A stretch of 64,000 bases of DNA from Pelagovum pacificum. Its GTDB lineage: Bacteria > Pseudomonadota > Alphaproteobacteria > Rhodobacterales > Rhodobacteraceae. The DNA lies in assembly GCF_016134045.1 (NCBI RefSeq), contig NZ_CP065915.1:1426001-1490000 (forward strand). Direction: 5' to 3'. Under the pieces are notes generated by a model. That model made no database searches. It saw only the letters and a program-made list of their open reading frames with translations, and was not told where the DNA came from. Both the position numbers and the translations under genes were made by a program. This document shows, in pieces, positions 46,303 through 56,339 of this stretch. How positions within the stretch are numbered: the stretch's first letter is position 1; each line of letters begins with the position of its first letter.

Positions 46303-47763
46303 CTAGCGGCTGGGCGTGACCACCCGGTCGGCGTCCGCCTCCAGCCGGGTGACGGATCCGTCGGGCCAGGTGACCTCCACCTCGGCCCGCGTTTCCGCCC
46401 CCATGCCGAAGTGCAGCGGCACCGCGCTGCCACCGGCGTGACCGCCGCCGACTGTGACTTCCTGAACCTGCGCGCCGGAGGCCGTCGTCACGGTCGCCAA
46501 CGCGCCCGGCGGCAAGCCGGCGAGGGCCAGCCAGTGCCCGGTGTTCTCGGTGACGTTCCGGTAGAGCTCCATCGGCGCCCGGCGGTTCACCACGACGAGG
46601 TCGAGCCGCCCGTCGCCGTCGAAATCCGCCAGCCCCGCGCCGCGCGACCGGTCGGTCGTCGCGATGCCCGCGACGTCGGCCCGTTCCACGAAGGTGCCGT
46701 CGGGCTGCTGCATCAACAGATTGTTGGGATCGTAGACCGCGAGCCCCGGCATCTGGTCGACGTTGCCCTTGGCGATGAAGAGGTCGGCCAGCCCGTCGTT
46801 GTCGATGTCGGCGAACTCCGAATGCCAGCCGGTCGAGGGGCGCCCGTCATCGCCGGTGAAGGGCCGGTGCGCCGTCGTGCCCTTCTCGTACGGTGCGGCC
46901 TCGTAAGTGCCGTCCTCGGTGGCGAGCTGCATCAACTGGTCGCCCATCGAGGTCAGCATCACTTCGGGCCGCCCGTCGCCGGTCAGGTCGCGACTCGCGA
47001 TCCCCATGCCCCAAAGCATCGGCCCGTCCCAGCCGTCGTCCTCCGTCAGGAAGCGACGCTCCCCGATATCCCACATCTGCTCATGCCCGCCGCGCACGTA
47101 GTAGTGGCGGTCGTTCGACAGGCGCAGCGTCGGCCGCCCCCGCGCGTCGCGGGCGGCGAGCATCGACAGCGGACAGAAACCGGGGGTGAGCGGTTCCTCC
47201 GTCCAGCCGGTCCCGGTGGGGCGCAGGATCGCGTTGTCGTCGCACGCCTCGAACGGGCCGTCCGGGTCATCGCGATTGACGTAGTGCCCGACGGCGAGCG
47301 TGGGCCGGGTTGCGCCGTCCTCCCACCACGCGGTGAAGGCGGTGGTCCAGCGGTCGGTGGTCGGCGGGCCGAGCGCCTCGGTCGCGTCCTCGAACCGGCA
47401 GTCGCCGAGCCCGCGCAACGCCACGTCGGGGCCCGCTCGCATCACGTAGAGGTCGAGCGTGCCGTCCCCGTCGAGGTCGAGCGGGTAGGCGCCCGTGACG
47501 CCTGTGAGCTCTGGCATGTCGCCGGGCAGGAAGTCGAACCCGCCTTCATTGAGAAACAACGCGGCGGGGGTCTCGCCACCGGCGGCGAAGATCTCGGGCA
47601 GCGCGTCGCCGTTGCAGTCGAAGATCGCGACGCCGCCGCCGACGAAATGCTCCCAGCCCCCGGTGTATTGATGGCCGCCAAGCTGATCGGAATGGTCCTC
47701 GAACGCCGGATCGGCCGCAAGGGCGGCCGGCAGGAGGCCGAGCAGGGCGGTCAGGCGGATCAT
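46303..47763 (-). CDS. CRTAC1-like secreted protein with FG-GAP repeats and ASPIC/UnbV domain
   Basis: A 486-residue protein with a signal peptide (LTALLGLLPAALAADPAF). Repeated calcium-binding-like FG-GAP/VCBS motifs are seen: DLDGDGTLDLYV, DLTGDGRPEVML, DIDNDGLADLFIAKG and DFDGDGRLDLVVVNR, forming a predicted beta-propeller. The C-terminus (VTTASGAQVQEVTVGGGHAG, then EVTWPDGSVTRLEA) is an ASPIC/UnbV domain. Its ATG overlaps the stop of the ROK gene (ATGA), so it is co-translated with the xylose repressor. Function unknown; likely extracellular or periplasmic binding. Confidence 0.88.
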   Translation of the reverse strand: MIRLTALLGLLPAALAADPAFEDHSDQLGGHQYTGGWEHFVGGGVAIFDCNGDALPEIFAAGGETPAALFLNEGGFDFLPGDMPELTGVTGAYPLDLDGDGTLDLYVMRAGPDVALRGLGDCRFEDATEALGPPTTDRWTTAFTAWWEDGATRPTLAVGHYVNRDDPDGPFEACDDNAILRPTGTGWTEEPLTPGFCPLSMLAARDARGRPTLRLSNDRHYYVRGGHEQMWDIGERRFLTEDDGWDGPMLWGMGIASRDLTGDGRPEVMLTSMGDQLMQLATEDGTYEAAPYEKGTTAHRPFTGDDGRPSTGWHSEFADIDNDGLADLFIAKGNVDQMPGLAVYDPNNLLMQQPDGTFVERADVAGIATTDRSRGAGLADFDGDGRLDLVVVNRRAPMELYRNVTENTGHWLALAGLPPGALATVTTASGAQVQEVTVGGGHAGGSAVPLHFGMGAETRAEVEVTWPDGSVTRLEADADRVVTPSR

Positions 47764-49064
47764 GGCGCTTCCAGCAGGTTGGCCGTCGCGGCGGCGAGCG
47801 CGAGGGCGGAGGCGCCCCGTGCCCAGGCATCGTCGCCCCAGGCGTGGATCTCGACGGGCGCGCCGAGGCGGCCCGATGGCAGGACAAGGCGGTTCATCTC
47901 GACCAGCACCTCGTCGGCATAGAGGTAGTCGTAGCGCATCCGCTGGCCCGACAGGATGATGAGCGACGGGTCGAACAGCTGCACGACGTTGGCGAGACCG
48001 AGCGCGAGGTAGCGCCCGGCCCGCCGAAAGATCGTCGCCGCACCCTGGTCGCCCGACTTTGCGTGGGCATAGAGCGACTCGAGCAATGTCTCGGCGCTCG
48101 CCATGTTGCGGGTCGGACGCTCCAGTGCCGTCGCCGCCTCGCGGGCGAGCGCATAGTCGGCGATGTAGGCCTCGAGGCAGCCGCGTTGGCCGCAGCGGCA
48201 CAGCGCGCCGTCGAGCTGGACCTTCGCGTGGCCGAGTTCCATGCCCATGCCCCGGCTGCCGCGGAACAGGCGCGAGCCGAGCACCAGCCCCATGCCGACG
48301 CCCTGTTCGATCGTGACGACGGCGAAGTCGGTCGTCTGGCGACCCGCCCCGAACCAGAGCTCCGCGAGGGTCAGCATGTTGGTATCGTTGTCGACCTCCA
48401 CCGTCACGCCGAGCCGCGCCTCGACCGGGCCCTTTATGGCGGCGTCCCGCTCGGTGAAAAGCGGCGACCACACCGCAACGCCGCTGTCGTGGTCGATGAT
48501 GCCGGGCGCCCCGATGCCGAGCGCACTGATCTCCGACAGCGCCACGCCGGCGCGGTCGAGCAGCGCGGTCACCAGCGCCTCGATCTCGTCCACCATCTCG
48601 TCCACCTCGCGCCGGTGCGGGGCGGAAGGCTGCGCGGCCTCGGCGAGGTGACGGCCGGAGAAGTCCGTCAGCACGGCGGAGAAGCGGTCCTCGGCGAGCT
48701 TCATGCCGATCACCAGAGCCCGTTCCGGCACGACTTCGAGCGCGACGGGCGGGCGGCCGCGGCCGGGCTCGCGGGGGTGATCCTCGACCTCGCGCAGGAA
48801 GCCGCCGGCGATCAGGTCCGCCGTCGCGGCGGACGCGGAGCCGGGCGAGATGCCGAGCGCACGGGTCACGTCGGCGCGTGCCGCGCGCCCCGAGGCGCGG
48901 ACATGTTCGAACACCTGCACGCGCAAAGGCTTCGTTTCCGCCCCGCTCGCGGGGAGGATCGGGCCGCATCCGACCGGGCCGGTCTCCCCCGACCGGTCGA
49001 GTAGCACCGGGTCCGTCACTTTAGTTTGCTCCCTGAACATATTGCTGCGACGCAGCGGCGTCAT
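47760..49064 (-). CDS. xylR: ROK-family transcriptional repressor of the xylose operon
   Basis: A 434-residue protein with an N-terminal winged helix (VFEHVRASGRAARADVTRAL, residues 50-95) and a ROK sugar-kinase-like domain: GIGAPGIIDHDSG, GMGMELGHAKV and the zinc site CRCGQRGCLEAYIADYAL. Divergent from xylF, so it is the likely xylose-responsive repressor. Starts at 49064 or the later ATG at 49040. A downstream CRTAC1-like gene is translationally coupled. Confidence 0.9.
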   Translation of the reverse strand: MTPLRRSNMFREQTKVTDPVLLDRSGETGPVGCGPILPASGAETKPLRVQVFEHVRASGRAARADVTRALGISPGSASAATADLIAGGFLREVEDHPREPGRGRPPVALEVVPERALVIGMKLAEDRFSAVLTDFSGRHLAEAAQPSAPHRREVDEMVDEIEALVTALLDRAGVALSEISALGIGAPGIIDHDSGVAVWSPLFTERDAAIKGPVEARLGVTVEVDNDTNMLTLAELWFGAGRQTTDFAVVTIEQGVGMGLVLGSRLFRGSRGMGMELGHAKVQLDGALCRCGQRGCLEAYIADYALAREAATALERPTRNMASAETLLESLYAHAKSGDQGAATIFRRAGRYLALGLANVVQLFDPSLIILSGQRMRYDYLYADEVLVEMNRLVLPSGRLGAPVEIHAWGDDAWARGASALALAAATANLLEAP

Positions 49065-49107
49065 CAGCTGTTCTCCGCGGGATATGCTGCATTTCGCGGC
49101 GGCATTC

Positions 49108-49126
49108 TGTCAAATTTATTTTGACA
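49108..49126 (+). promoter_or_regulatory. Palindromic operator candidate for XylR
   Basis: TGTCAAA-TTTAT-TTTGACA is a perfect 7-bp inverted repeat in the 154-base divergent region between xylR and xylF. Position and symmetry suit a ROK repressor site or the overlapping promoters of both transcripts. Confidence 0.6.
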
Positions 49127-49218
49127 TCTGAACAAACATTGCCATTCTCCGCAACGTTGGGTCGCTCACGTCGACTCGACGGTCCCGAAGGGGGCCATGA
49201 ACGGATTGGGAGGTCCAC

Positions 49219-50244
49219 ATGAACAAGACAATTATCGCTGCCGTCGTCGCGACGGTCGGTTTCAGCTCGGCAGCGCTCGCGCAGGATCTTACGGTCGGCG
49301 TGAGCTGGTCGAACTTCCAGGAAGAGCGCTGGAAAACGGACGAGGCCGCCATCGTGGCCGCGCTCGACGAAGCTGGCGCCGAATACCTGTCCGCCGACGC
49401 GCAATCCTCGTCCTCCAAGCAGATCTCCGACGTCGAGTCGCTGATCGCGCAGGGCGTGGACGCGCTCATCATCCTCGCGCAGGACAGCCAGGCGATCGGC
49501 CCGGCGGTCGAGGCCGCGGCCCGCGAGGGGATTCCGGTCGTCGGCTATGACCGCCTGATCGAGGACGACCGCGCCTTCTACCTGACCTTCGACAACGTCG
49601 AAGTCGGCCGGATGCAGGCCCGCGCTGTGCTCGAAGCGCAGCCCGAAGGCAACTACGTCATGATCAAGGGCTCGCCGACCGACCCGAACGCGGACTTCCT
49701 CCGCGGCGGTCAGCAGGAAGTGCTGCAGGACGCCATCGACAGCGGTGCGATCACCATCGTGGGCGAGGCCTACACCGACGGCTGGCTGCCGGCGAACGCG
49801 CAGCGCAACATGGAACAGATCCTGACCCAGGCCGACAACGAGGTCGACGCGGTCGTCGCCTCCAACGACGGCACCGCCGGCGGCGCTGTCGCGGCGCTTA
49901 CGGCACAGGGCATGGACGGCATCCCGGTCTCCGGGCAGGACGGCGACCACGCGGCGCTCAACCGCATCGCGCAGGGCACGCAGACCGTTTCGGTCTGGAA
50001 GGACGCCCGTGAACTCGGCGGCCGTGCGGCCGAGATCGCCGTTGCGATGGCCGAAGGCACCGCCATGAGCGACATCGAAGGCGCCGAGGAGTGGACCTCC
50101 CCCGCCGGCACGACGCTCTGGGCCGAGTTCCTCGAGCCGGTTCCGGTGACCGCCGACAACCTCGACGTCGTCGTCGACGCCGGCTGGATCACCCAGGAAG
50201 CGCTCTGCCAGGGTGTTTCCGGCGGCCCGTCGCCCTGCGAGTGA
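49219..50244 (+). CDS. xylF: D-xylose ABC transporter, periplasmic binding protein
   Basis: A 341-residue protein with a signal peptide (AAVVATVGFSSAALAQ) and a ribose-binding-protein-like fold: VGVSWSNFQEERWKTDEAAI, ISDVESLIAQGVDALIILAQ, VVGYDRLIEDDRAFYLTFDN and GSPTDPNADFLRGGQQEVL are typical of XylF. It captures xylose in the periplasm. GGGAGG precedes the ATG. First gene of xylF-xylH-xylG-xylB-xylA; a strong palindrome follows its stop. Confidence 0.95.
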   Translation: MNKTIIAAVVATVGFSSAALAQDLTVGVSWSNFQEERWKTDEAAIVAALDEAGAEYLSADAQSSSSKQISDVESLIAQGVDALIILAQDSQAIGPAVEAAAREGIPVVGYDRLIEDDRAFYLTFDNVEVGRMQARAVLEAQPEGNYVMIKGSPTDPNADFLRGGQQEVLQDAIDSGAITIVGEAYTDGWLPANAQRNMEQILTQADNEVDAVVASNDGTAGGAVAALTAQGMDGIPVSGQDGDHAALNRIAQGTQTVSVWKDARELGGRAAEIAVAMAEGTAMSDIEGAEEWTSPAGTTLWAEFLEPVPVTADNLDVVVDAGWITQEALCQGVSGGPSPCE

Positions 50245-50282
50245 CCGGCAGGGGAGGCAGCTCCCCGGCCTGACCCAAACCA

Positions 50283-50309
50283 GTAGGATGGGGATGATCC
50301 CCATCCTAC
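50283..50309 (+). repeat. Perfect 27-base palindrome between xylF and xylH
   Basis: Arms GTAGGATGGGGAT and ATCCCCATCCTAC flank a single G. It folds into a very stable hairpin and is probably the mRNA-stabilising or attenuating structure that lets the binding protein be made in excess over the permease. The GTAGG...CCTAC ends resemble a REP-type repeat. Confidence 0.75.
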
Positions 50310-50334
50310 ATCTGCTTTCAGCGGATCGCCCCAC

Positions 50335-51627
50335 ATGACCGATACCACCGGCACTTCTTCCGCGCCCCCGAAGCGCAGCTTCCTGAAATCGCTCGAAATC
50401 GACACGCGGCTGCTCGGCATGATCGGCGCCTTCGTGATCGTCGCGATCGTCTTCAACGTCCTCACCGACGGCCGCTTCCTGACCGCGCGCAACGTCTTCA
50501 ACCTGACGATCCAGACCGTCAGCGTCGCCATCATGGCGACCGGCATGGTCTTCATCATCGTCACCCGCCATATCGACCTCTCCGTTGGCTCGCTGCTGGC
50601 GACCTGCTCCGCCGTCATGGCGATGCTGCAGACCCGCTGGCTGCTCGACTGGTTCGGCCTTGACCTCGGCGCCGATGCGCTGCCCTGGCTTGCCATCGTC
50701 GGCGGGCTGATCGTCGGCACCGCGATCGGCGCGTTCAACGGCTGGCTGGTGGGCTATCTCACCATCCCGGCCTTCATCGTCACGCTCGGCGGGCTGCTGG
50801 TCTGGCGCAACGTGGCCTGGCACCTCACCAACGGGCAGACCATCGGCCCGCTGGACGAGACCTTCCAGGCCTTCGGGGGCATCACCGGGACGCTCGGATC
50901 GACATGGTCGTGGATTGTCGGCCTCGTCGCGACGGCGCTGGCGCTCGCCGCGCTGTGGAACGCCCGGCGTACCAAGATCGCCCACGGCTTCCACGTCAAA
51001 CCGATGTGGGCCGAGTACGTCGTCGCCGGCGTCATTGCCGTGGGTATCCTCGGCCTCGTCGCAGTCCTGACCTCCTACGAGATTCCCGGTCGCGTGCTCG
51101 AGCGTCAATTCGAGGCACGGGGCGAGACCATGCCGGAGGGCTACAGCGAGAGCTACGGCCTGCCGATCTCGGTCCTGCTGCTGATCGGCGTCGCCATCGT
51201 GATGACCATCGTCGCGCAGCGCACCCGGCTGGGCCGCTACATCTTCGCCACCGGCGGCAACCCGGACGCGGCGGAGCTGTCGGGCATCAACACCCGCCTG
51301 CTGACCGTGAAGGTCTTCGCCATCATGGGCTTCCTCTGCGGGCTCTCCGCCGTGGTCGCCTCCGCCCGCCTGTCGTTCCACTCCAACGACATCGGCACGC
51401 TGGACGAGCTGCGCGTGATCGCCGCCGCCGTCATCGGGGGCACTGCGCTCTCGGGCGGGATCGGCACGATCTACGGCGCCATCCTCGGCGCGCTGATCAT
51501 GCAGTCGCTGCAGTCGGGCATGGCGATGGTCGGGGTCGATGCGCCCTACCAGAACATCGTCGTCGGCGCGGTGCTCGTGCTCGCCGTCTTCGTCGACATC
51601 CTCTACCGCCGCCGCACGGGAGACTGA
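50335..51627 (+). CDS. xylH: D-xylose ABC transporter permease
   Basis: A 430-residue permease of the RbsC/XylH type with about ten membrane segments. The usual signature RHIDLSVGSLLATCSAVMAM, GTAIGAFNGWLVGYLTIPAF, FATGGNPDAAELSGINT and GGTALSGGIGTIYGAILGAL motifs are present. The long loop between the two halves (residues 225-280) is typical of XylH. It forms the xylose channel with XylG. Confidence 0.95.
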   Translation: MTDTTGTSSAPPKRSFLKSLEIDTRLLGMIGAFVIVAIVFNVLTDGRFLTARNVFNLTIQTVSVAIMATGMVFIIVTRHIDLSVGSLLATCSAVMAMLQTRWLLDWFGLDLGADALPWLAIVGGLIVGTAIGAFNGWLVGYLTIPAFIVTLGGLLVWRNVAWHLTNGQTIGPLDETFQAFGGITGTLGSTWSWIVGLVATALALAALWNARRTKIAHGFHVKPMWAEYVVAGVIAVGILGLVAVLTSYEIPGRVLERQFEARGETMPEGYSESYGLPISVLLLIGVAIVMTIVAQRTRLGRYIFATGGNPDAAELSGINTRLLTVKVFAIMGFLCGLSAVVASARLSFHSNDIGTLDELRVIAAAVIGGTALSGGIGTIYGAILGALIMQSLQSGMAMVGVDAPYQNIVVGAVLVLAVFVDILYRRRTGD

Positions 51628-51630
51628 GCC

Positions 51631-52383
51631 ATGGCCACGCCACTCGTCGAAATGGACGACATCTGCGTCTCCTTCGGAGGCATCCACGCGGTCGATCACG
51701 TCTCGGTCGACCTCTACCCCGGTGAAGTGGTCGGCCTGCTCGGCCACAACGGCGCGGGGAAGTCGACGCTCATCAAGGTGCTGTCGGGCGCCTACGGGAT
51801 GGACACGGGCGAAGTCCGGATCAACGGCAAGAAAGTCACGATCAACAACCCGCGGGACGCCCGGAAGTACAATATCGAGACGATCTACCAGACCCTCGCG
51901 CTGGCCGATAACCTCGACGCTTCCGCCAACCTGTTCCTCGGCCGCGAGCTGGTCACGCCCTTCGGCATGGTCGACGACGCGAAGATGGAATCCGAGACGC
52001 GCAAGATCATGAACCGGCTGAACCCGAACTTCCAGAAGTTCGCCGCGCCGGTCAGCGCCCTCTCGGGCGGTCAGCGACAGTCGGTCGCCATTGCCCGGGC
52101 GGTCTACTTCAACGCCCGGATCCTCGTGATGGACGAGCCGACCGCCGCGCTCGGCCCGCAGGAGACCCAGATGGTCGCCGAACTGATCCAGGAGCTGAAG
52201 AAGGACGGCCTCGGCATCTTCCTGATCGACCACGACGTTCGCGCGGTGAAGGAGCTTTGCGACCGCGCGGCGGTGATGAAGAACGGCAAGCTCGTCGGCG
52301 TCGTAAAGGTCGACGAGGTGACGGAGGACGATCTGCTCGCCATGATCATCCTCGGCAAAAAACCGGAGCACGTAGCAGCCTGA
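51631..52383 (+). CDS. xylG: Sugar ABC transporter ATPase (XylG-type, single nucleotide domain)
   Basis: A 250-residue ATPase with Walker [10 protein letters not shown], signature [17 protein letters not shown] and Walker [17 protein letters not shown]. Unlike E. coli XylG (about 510 residues with two nucleotide-binding domains), it has only one, so the transporter would use a homodimer. It starts three bases after xylH, and its stop TGA overlaps the xylB start. Confidence 0.92.
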   Translation: MATPLVEMDDICVSFGGIHAVDHVSVDLYPGEVVGLLGHNGAGKSTLIKVLSGAYGMDTGEVRINGKKVTINNPRDARKYNIETIYQTLALADNLDASANLFLGRELVTPFGMVDDAKMESETRKIMNRLNPNFQKFAAPVSALSGGQRQSVAIARAVYFNARILVMDEPTAALGPQETQMVAELIQELKKDGLGIFLIDHDVRAVKELCDRAAVMKNGKLVGVVKVDEVTEDDLLAMIILGKKPEHVAA

Positions 52384-53819
52384 TGTTTATCGGACTTGAT
52401 CTCGGGACGAGCGGCCTGAAGGCGCTCGTCATGGACGACGACCAGAAGATCCTGGGCGAGGCGACGGCGGAAATGACCGTCTCCCGCCCGAAGGATGGCT
52501 GGTCGGAACAGGACCCCGCGCAATGGATCGCCGCCTGCGAGGCAGTGTTCGAGGCGCTGAAGGGCAAGGTGGACCTCTCCGGCGTGAAGGGCATCGGGCT
52601 TTCGGGCCAGATGCACGGCGCGACGCTGATCGACGCCGCGGATCAGGTGCTGCGGCCCTGCATCCTCTGGAACGACACGCGCAGCCACGAAGAGGCCGCC
52701 GCGCTCGATTCCGAGCCGCTGTTCCGCGACCTCACCGGCAACATCGTTTTCCCCGGTTTCACCGCGCCCAAGCTTGCCTGGGTGCGCAACAACGAGCCGG
52801 AGATCTTCGCCAAGGTCGCCAAGGTGCTGCTGCCGAAGGATTACCTCCGGCTCTGGCTGTCGGGCGACTACGTCGCGGAGATGTCGGACGCTGCGGGAAC
52901 CTCGTGGCTCGACACCGGCAAGCGTGACTGGTCGGACGAGTTGCTGGCCAGGACGGACCTGTCGCGCGATCACATGCCGCGGCTCGTGGAAGGCTCGGAA
53001 GTGTCCGCCACCCTGCGGGACGAGCTCGCCGACAAGTGGGGCCTGCCCAAGGGCGTGGTCATCGCGGGCGGGGGCGGCGACAACGCGGCCTCCGGCGTCG
53101 GGGTCGGCGTCGCGAAGGCGGGCGAGGCGTTCGTCTCGCTCGGCACCTCGGGTGTGCTGTTCGCCGCCTCGGACGCCTACCAACCGGACGCCGCGACCGC
53201 CGTTCACACCTTCTGCCATGCCCTGCCGGGCACCTGGCACCAGATGGGCGTGATCCTTGCCGCGGCGGATGCGCTGAACTGGTACAGCAAGCTCGCCGGA
53301 GAACCCGCCGCCGACCTGACCGGGCGGCTCGGCACGCTGCAGGCGCCGGGGCGGACGCTGTTCCTGCCGTATCTCGGCGGCGAGCGGACGCCGCACAACG
53401 ACGCGCGGGTGCGCGCGCAGTTCCTCAACCTCGACCACGCCAGCGACCGGGACAGCCTGACGCGCGCCGTGCTCGAGGGGGTGACGTTCGCGATCCGCGA
53501 CAGCTTCGTCGCGCTCACCGCGACGGGCACCAAGATGGAGCGCCTGATCGCCGTCGGTGGCGGTACGCGCTCCGACTACTGGCTGAAGGCCATTGCGACG
53601 GCGCTGAACATGCCCGTCGAGCTTCCGGTCTCGGGCGATTTCGGTGGGGCCTTCGGCGCCGCGCGGCTCGCCCTGATGGCCGCGACCGGGGCAGGGGCCG
53701 AAGTGGCCTCCGCTCCGCCGATCGACCGCACGGTCGAACCGGACTCCACCCTGACCGATGACTTTGCCGAGGCACACGAAAGGTATCGTGCCGCCTACCA
53801 GGCCGTGAAAGGACTCTGA
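52383..53819 (+). CDS. xylB: Xylulokinase
   Basis: A 478-residue FGGY kinase making D-xylulose 5-phosphate. Visible features are [20 protein letters not shown], the [13 protein letters not shown] motif, [16 protein letters not shown] and [17 protein letters not shown], with the C-terminal [18 protein letters not shown]. The MHG motif supports xylulokinase over other FGGY kinases. Start ATG 52383 shares a base with the xylG stop. Confidence 0.95.
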   Translation: MFIGLDLGTSGLKALVMDDDQKILGEATAEMTVSRPKDGWSEQDPAQWIAACEAVFEALKGKVDLSGVKGIGLSGQMHGATLIDAADQVLRPCILWNDTRSHEEAAALDSEPLFRDLTGNIVFPGFTAPKLAWVRNNEPEIFAKVAKVLLPKDYLRLWLSGDYVAEMSDAAGTSWLDTGKRDWSDELLARTDLSRDHMPRLVEGSEVSATLRDELADKWGLPKGVVIAGGGGDNAASGVGVGVAKAGEAFVSLGTSGVLFAASDAYQPDAATAVHTFCHALPGTWHQMGVILAAADALNWYSKLAGEPAADLTGRLGTLQAPGRTLFLPYLGGERTPHNDARVRAQFLNLDHASDRDSLTRAVLEGVTFAIRDSFVALTATGTKMERLIAVGGGTRSDYWLKAIATALNMPVELPVSGDFGGAFGAARLALMAATGAGAEVASAPPIDRTVEPDSTLTDDFAEAHERYRAAYQAVKGL

Positions 53820-53824
53820 AAACC

Positions 53825-55129
53825 ATGACCGATTTCTTCAAGGGCATCCCCGAGATCAAGTACGAGGGCCCCGACAGCACCAACGAATTCGCCTTCCGGC
53901 ACTACAACCCGGACGAAGTCGTCATGGGCAAACCCATGAAGGAGCATCTGCGCTTCGCGATCGCGTGGTGGCACTCCTTCGCGTGGGAAGGCGGCGACCC
54001 GTTCGGCGGCCGCACCTTTGATCGTCCGTGGTATCCGCAGGATTCGATGGAGCTGGCCAAGCTCAAGGCCGACGTCGCCTTCGAGATGTTCTCGCTCCTC
54101 GGGGCGCCCTACTTCTGCTGGCACGACGCCGACGTGCGCCCCGAGGGCGCGACCTTCGCCGAAAGCCGCGACAACCTCTATGAATGGGCCGACTACGTGC
54201 TGCCCAAGATGGAGGAGACGGGCATCGGTTGCCTCTGGGGCACGGCGAACATGTTCACCAACCGCCGCTTTATGTCCGGCGCGTCGACCAACCCCGATCC
54301 GGACGTCTTCGCCTATGCCGCGGCGACCGTGAAGGCCTGTATCGACACGACCAAGCGCCTCGGCGGCCAGAACTACGTCCTCTGGGGCGGCCGCGAAGGC
54401 TACGAGACGCTGCTCAACACCGACATGGGCCGCGAGCGCGAGCAATACGGCCGGTTCCTGACGATGGTCGTGGAATACGCCAAGAAGGTCGGCTTCGACG
54501 GCACGATCCTGATCGAACCCAAGCCGCAGGAGCCCTCGAAGCACCAGTACGACTACGACGTCGGCACGATCTACGGCTTCCTCAAGGATTACGGCCTCGA
54601 GAACGAGGTGAAGCTCAACATCGAGCAGGGTCACGCGATCCTCGCCGGTCACAGCTTCGAGCACGAACTGCACCTCGCACGCAGCCTCGGCGTGCTCGGC
54701 TCGATCGACATGAACCGGAACGACTACCAGTCCGGCTGGGACACCGACCAGTTCCCGAACAATGTCCCCGAAGTCGCGCTCGCCTATTACGAGATCCTCA
54801 AGATGGGCGGCTTCACCACCGGCGGCACCAACTTCGACGCCAAGCTGCGCCGCCAGTCGCTCGACGCCGAGGACCTGATCCTTGGTCACGTCGGCGGCAT
54901 GGACACCTGCGCGGCCGGCCTGAAAGCTGCCGCGAAGATGCTCGAGGACGGACTGCTGGAGCAGGCGCTGACCGACCGTTACGCCGGTTGGGACAGTGAT
55001 GCGGCGAAGTCGATGCTGGCCGGCGACCTCGAGTCCGCCGCTGCCCGCGTCGAGGCCGAGGGCCTCGAACCCGAGCCGAAGTCCGGACGCCAGGAGCGGC
55101 TCGAGAACATCGTCAACCGCTATGTCTGA
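53825..55129 (+). CDS. xylA: Xylose isomerase
   Basis: A 434-residue isomerase converting D-xylose to D-xylulose. Metal and substrate residues lie in [12 protein letters not shown] (catalytic His-Asp), [37 protein letters not shown] and [25 protein letters not shown] replaces the E. coli form IEANH, as in other alphaproteobacterial XylA. It starts five bases after xylB, with the second metal site [13 protein letters not shown] further on. Confidence 0.97.
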   Translation: MTDFFKGIPEIKYEGPDSTNEFAFRHYNPDEVVMGKPMKEHLRFAIAWWHSFAWEGGDPFGGRTFDRPWYPQDSMELAKLKADVAFEMFSLLGAPYFCWHDADVRPEGATFAESRDNLYEWADYVLPKMEETGIGCLWGTANMFTNRRFMSGASTNPDPDVFAYAAATVKACIDTTKRLGGQNYVLWGGREGYETLLNTDMGREREQYGRFLTMVVEYAKKVGFDGTILIEPKPQEPSKHQYDYDVGTIYGFLKDYGLENEVKLNIEQGHAILAGHSFEHELHLARSLGVLGSIDMNRNDYQSGWDTDQFPNNVPEVALAYYEILKMGGFTTGGTNFDAKLRRQSLDAEDLILGHVGGMDTCAAGLKAAAKMLEDGLLEQALTDRYAGWDSDAAKSMLAGDLESAAARVEAEGLEPEPKSGRQERLENIVNRYV

Positions 55130-56339
55130 CGCTATGGCACCGGCCGGTCCCCGGCAGGTGCTATCCGATCTCTTCCGGGCGGGCGTGGCCGCCGCCGACC
55201 CCTACGAGGGGACGAAGGCCGCGCTGCCCGACACTGCGCCGACCGCCATCATCGCGGTCGGCAAGGCCTCCCGCCGGATGGCGGAGGCCGCCCTCGAACG
55301 GTTTCCGGGGACGCCGGCCCTGGTCGTGACCGTTGCCGGGGCGGATGCCCCGGTCGAGGGCGCGACGGTCATGGTCGCGGGCCACCCCGTCCCCGATGAC
55401 GGTGGAGCCGCCGCCGCGCAGGAGGTCTGGGACCGCGCCGGCGCGTTGGGGCAGGGGGACCGCCTGCTGGTCCTCGTCTCTGGCGGGGCGTCGGCAATGC
55501 TGCCGCTGCCTGCCGACGGCCTGACCCTTTCCGACAAGATCGAGGTCAGCCGCCTGTTGCTCGGCTCCGGCGCCGATATCGAGCAGATGAACCTCGTCCG
55601 CCAGCAGCTCTCCGGCCTGAAGGGCGGTGGCCTTGCCCGACGAGCCGCGCCCGCGACGGTCGAAGCGCTGATCCTGTCCGACGTCATCGGCGATACGCTC
55701 TCCGTCATCGGCTCCGGCCCCACGGTTGCGCCGCTTGGGACCCCGACAGAGGCCCGCGCCATGCTGGCGCAATTCGATCTCTGGTCCCGCGTTCCCGAGG
55801 CGGTGCGATCCCACCTTGAGACCGCCCGCGCCCCCGATCCCATGCCGGCGGTGACCAATCGCCTTATCGGATCCAACGGCAAGAGCCTCGCCGCCATGGC
55901 CCGCGCGGCGGAAGAGGCCGCCGTCCTGTCGCGCCCCCTCGAAGGGGATGTCGCCGACGCTGCCCGCATTGTCGTGTCGCAGTCCACGCCCGGCCTGACC
56001 CTCTGGGGCGGGGAGACGACGGTGCGTCTTGGTGGCAGCGGCCTTGGCGGTCGCAACCAGGAGCTCGCTTTGCGCATCGCCTTTCTGGCGGAAGTGGAAG
56101 GCTGGACCGATTGGGCGTGCCTCTGTGGTGGAACCGACGGGCGCGACGGCCCGACCGACGCCGCCGGCGGTCTTGTCGATGCCGGCACGCTCGACCGCAT
56201 CCGCGCGGCCGGCCTCGACCCCGAGGCTCTGCTCGCCGACAATGATTCCTACCGCGCGCTCGACGCGGCGGGGGATCTCCTCAAGATCGGGGCGACGGGG
56301 ACGAACGTCGCCGACCTCGGCATTCTCTGGCGGGGCTAG
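55122..56339 (+). CDS. Glycerate 2-kinase (MOFRL family)
   Basis: A 405-residue protein of the GckA/TtuD type. [67 protein letters not shown] and [16 protein letters not shown] are the family signatures, with the MOFRL C-terminal domain. It phosphorylates D-glycerate to 2-phosphoglycerate (older annotations: hydroxypyruvate reductase). It overlaps the end of xylA by eight bases (ATGTCTGA) and so is co-translated with it. Its stop shares CTAG with the convergent gene. Confidence 0.9.
   Translation: MSDAMAPAGPRQVLSDLFRAGVAAADPYEGTKAALPDTAPTAIIAVGKASRRMAEAALERFPGTPALVVTVAGADAPVEGATVMVAGHPVPDDGGAAAAQEVWDRAGALGQGDRLLVLVSGGASAMLPLPADGLTLSDKIEVSRLLLGSGADIEQMNLVRQQLSGLKGGGLARRAAPATVEALILSDVIGDTLSVIGSGPTVAPLGTPTEARAMLAQFDLWSRVPEAVRSHLETARAPDPMPAVTNRLIGSNGKSLAAMARAAEEAAVLSRPLEGDVADAARIVVSQSTPGLTLWGGETTVRLGGSGLGGRNQELALRIAFLAEVEGWTDWACLCGGTDGRDGPTDAAGGLVDAGTLDRIRAAGLDPEALLADNDSYRALDAAGDLLKIGATGTNVADLGILWRG

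Noticed and set aside
46303..48969. Possible 888-codon fusion of a regulator-antisense segment with the CRTAC1-like protein
   Set aside because: The true start is the ATG at 47763 with its signal peptide; the upstream part is the other frame of the ROK gene.
49021..52371. 1116-codon minus-strand ORF
   Set aside because: Antisense of xylF, xylH and xylG; the translation is rich in Asp/Arg/His repeats typical of shadow frames.
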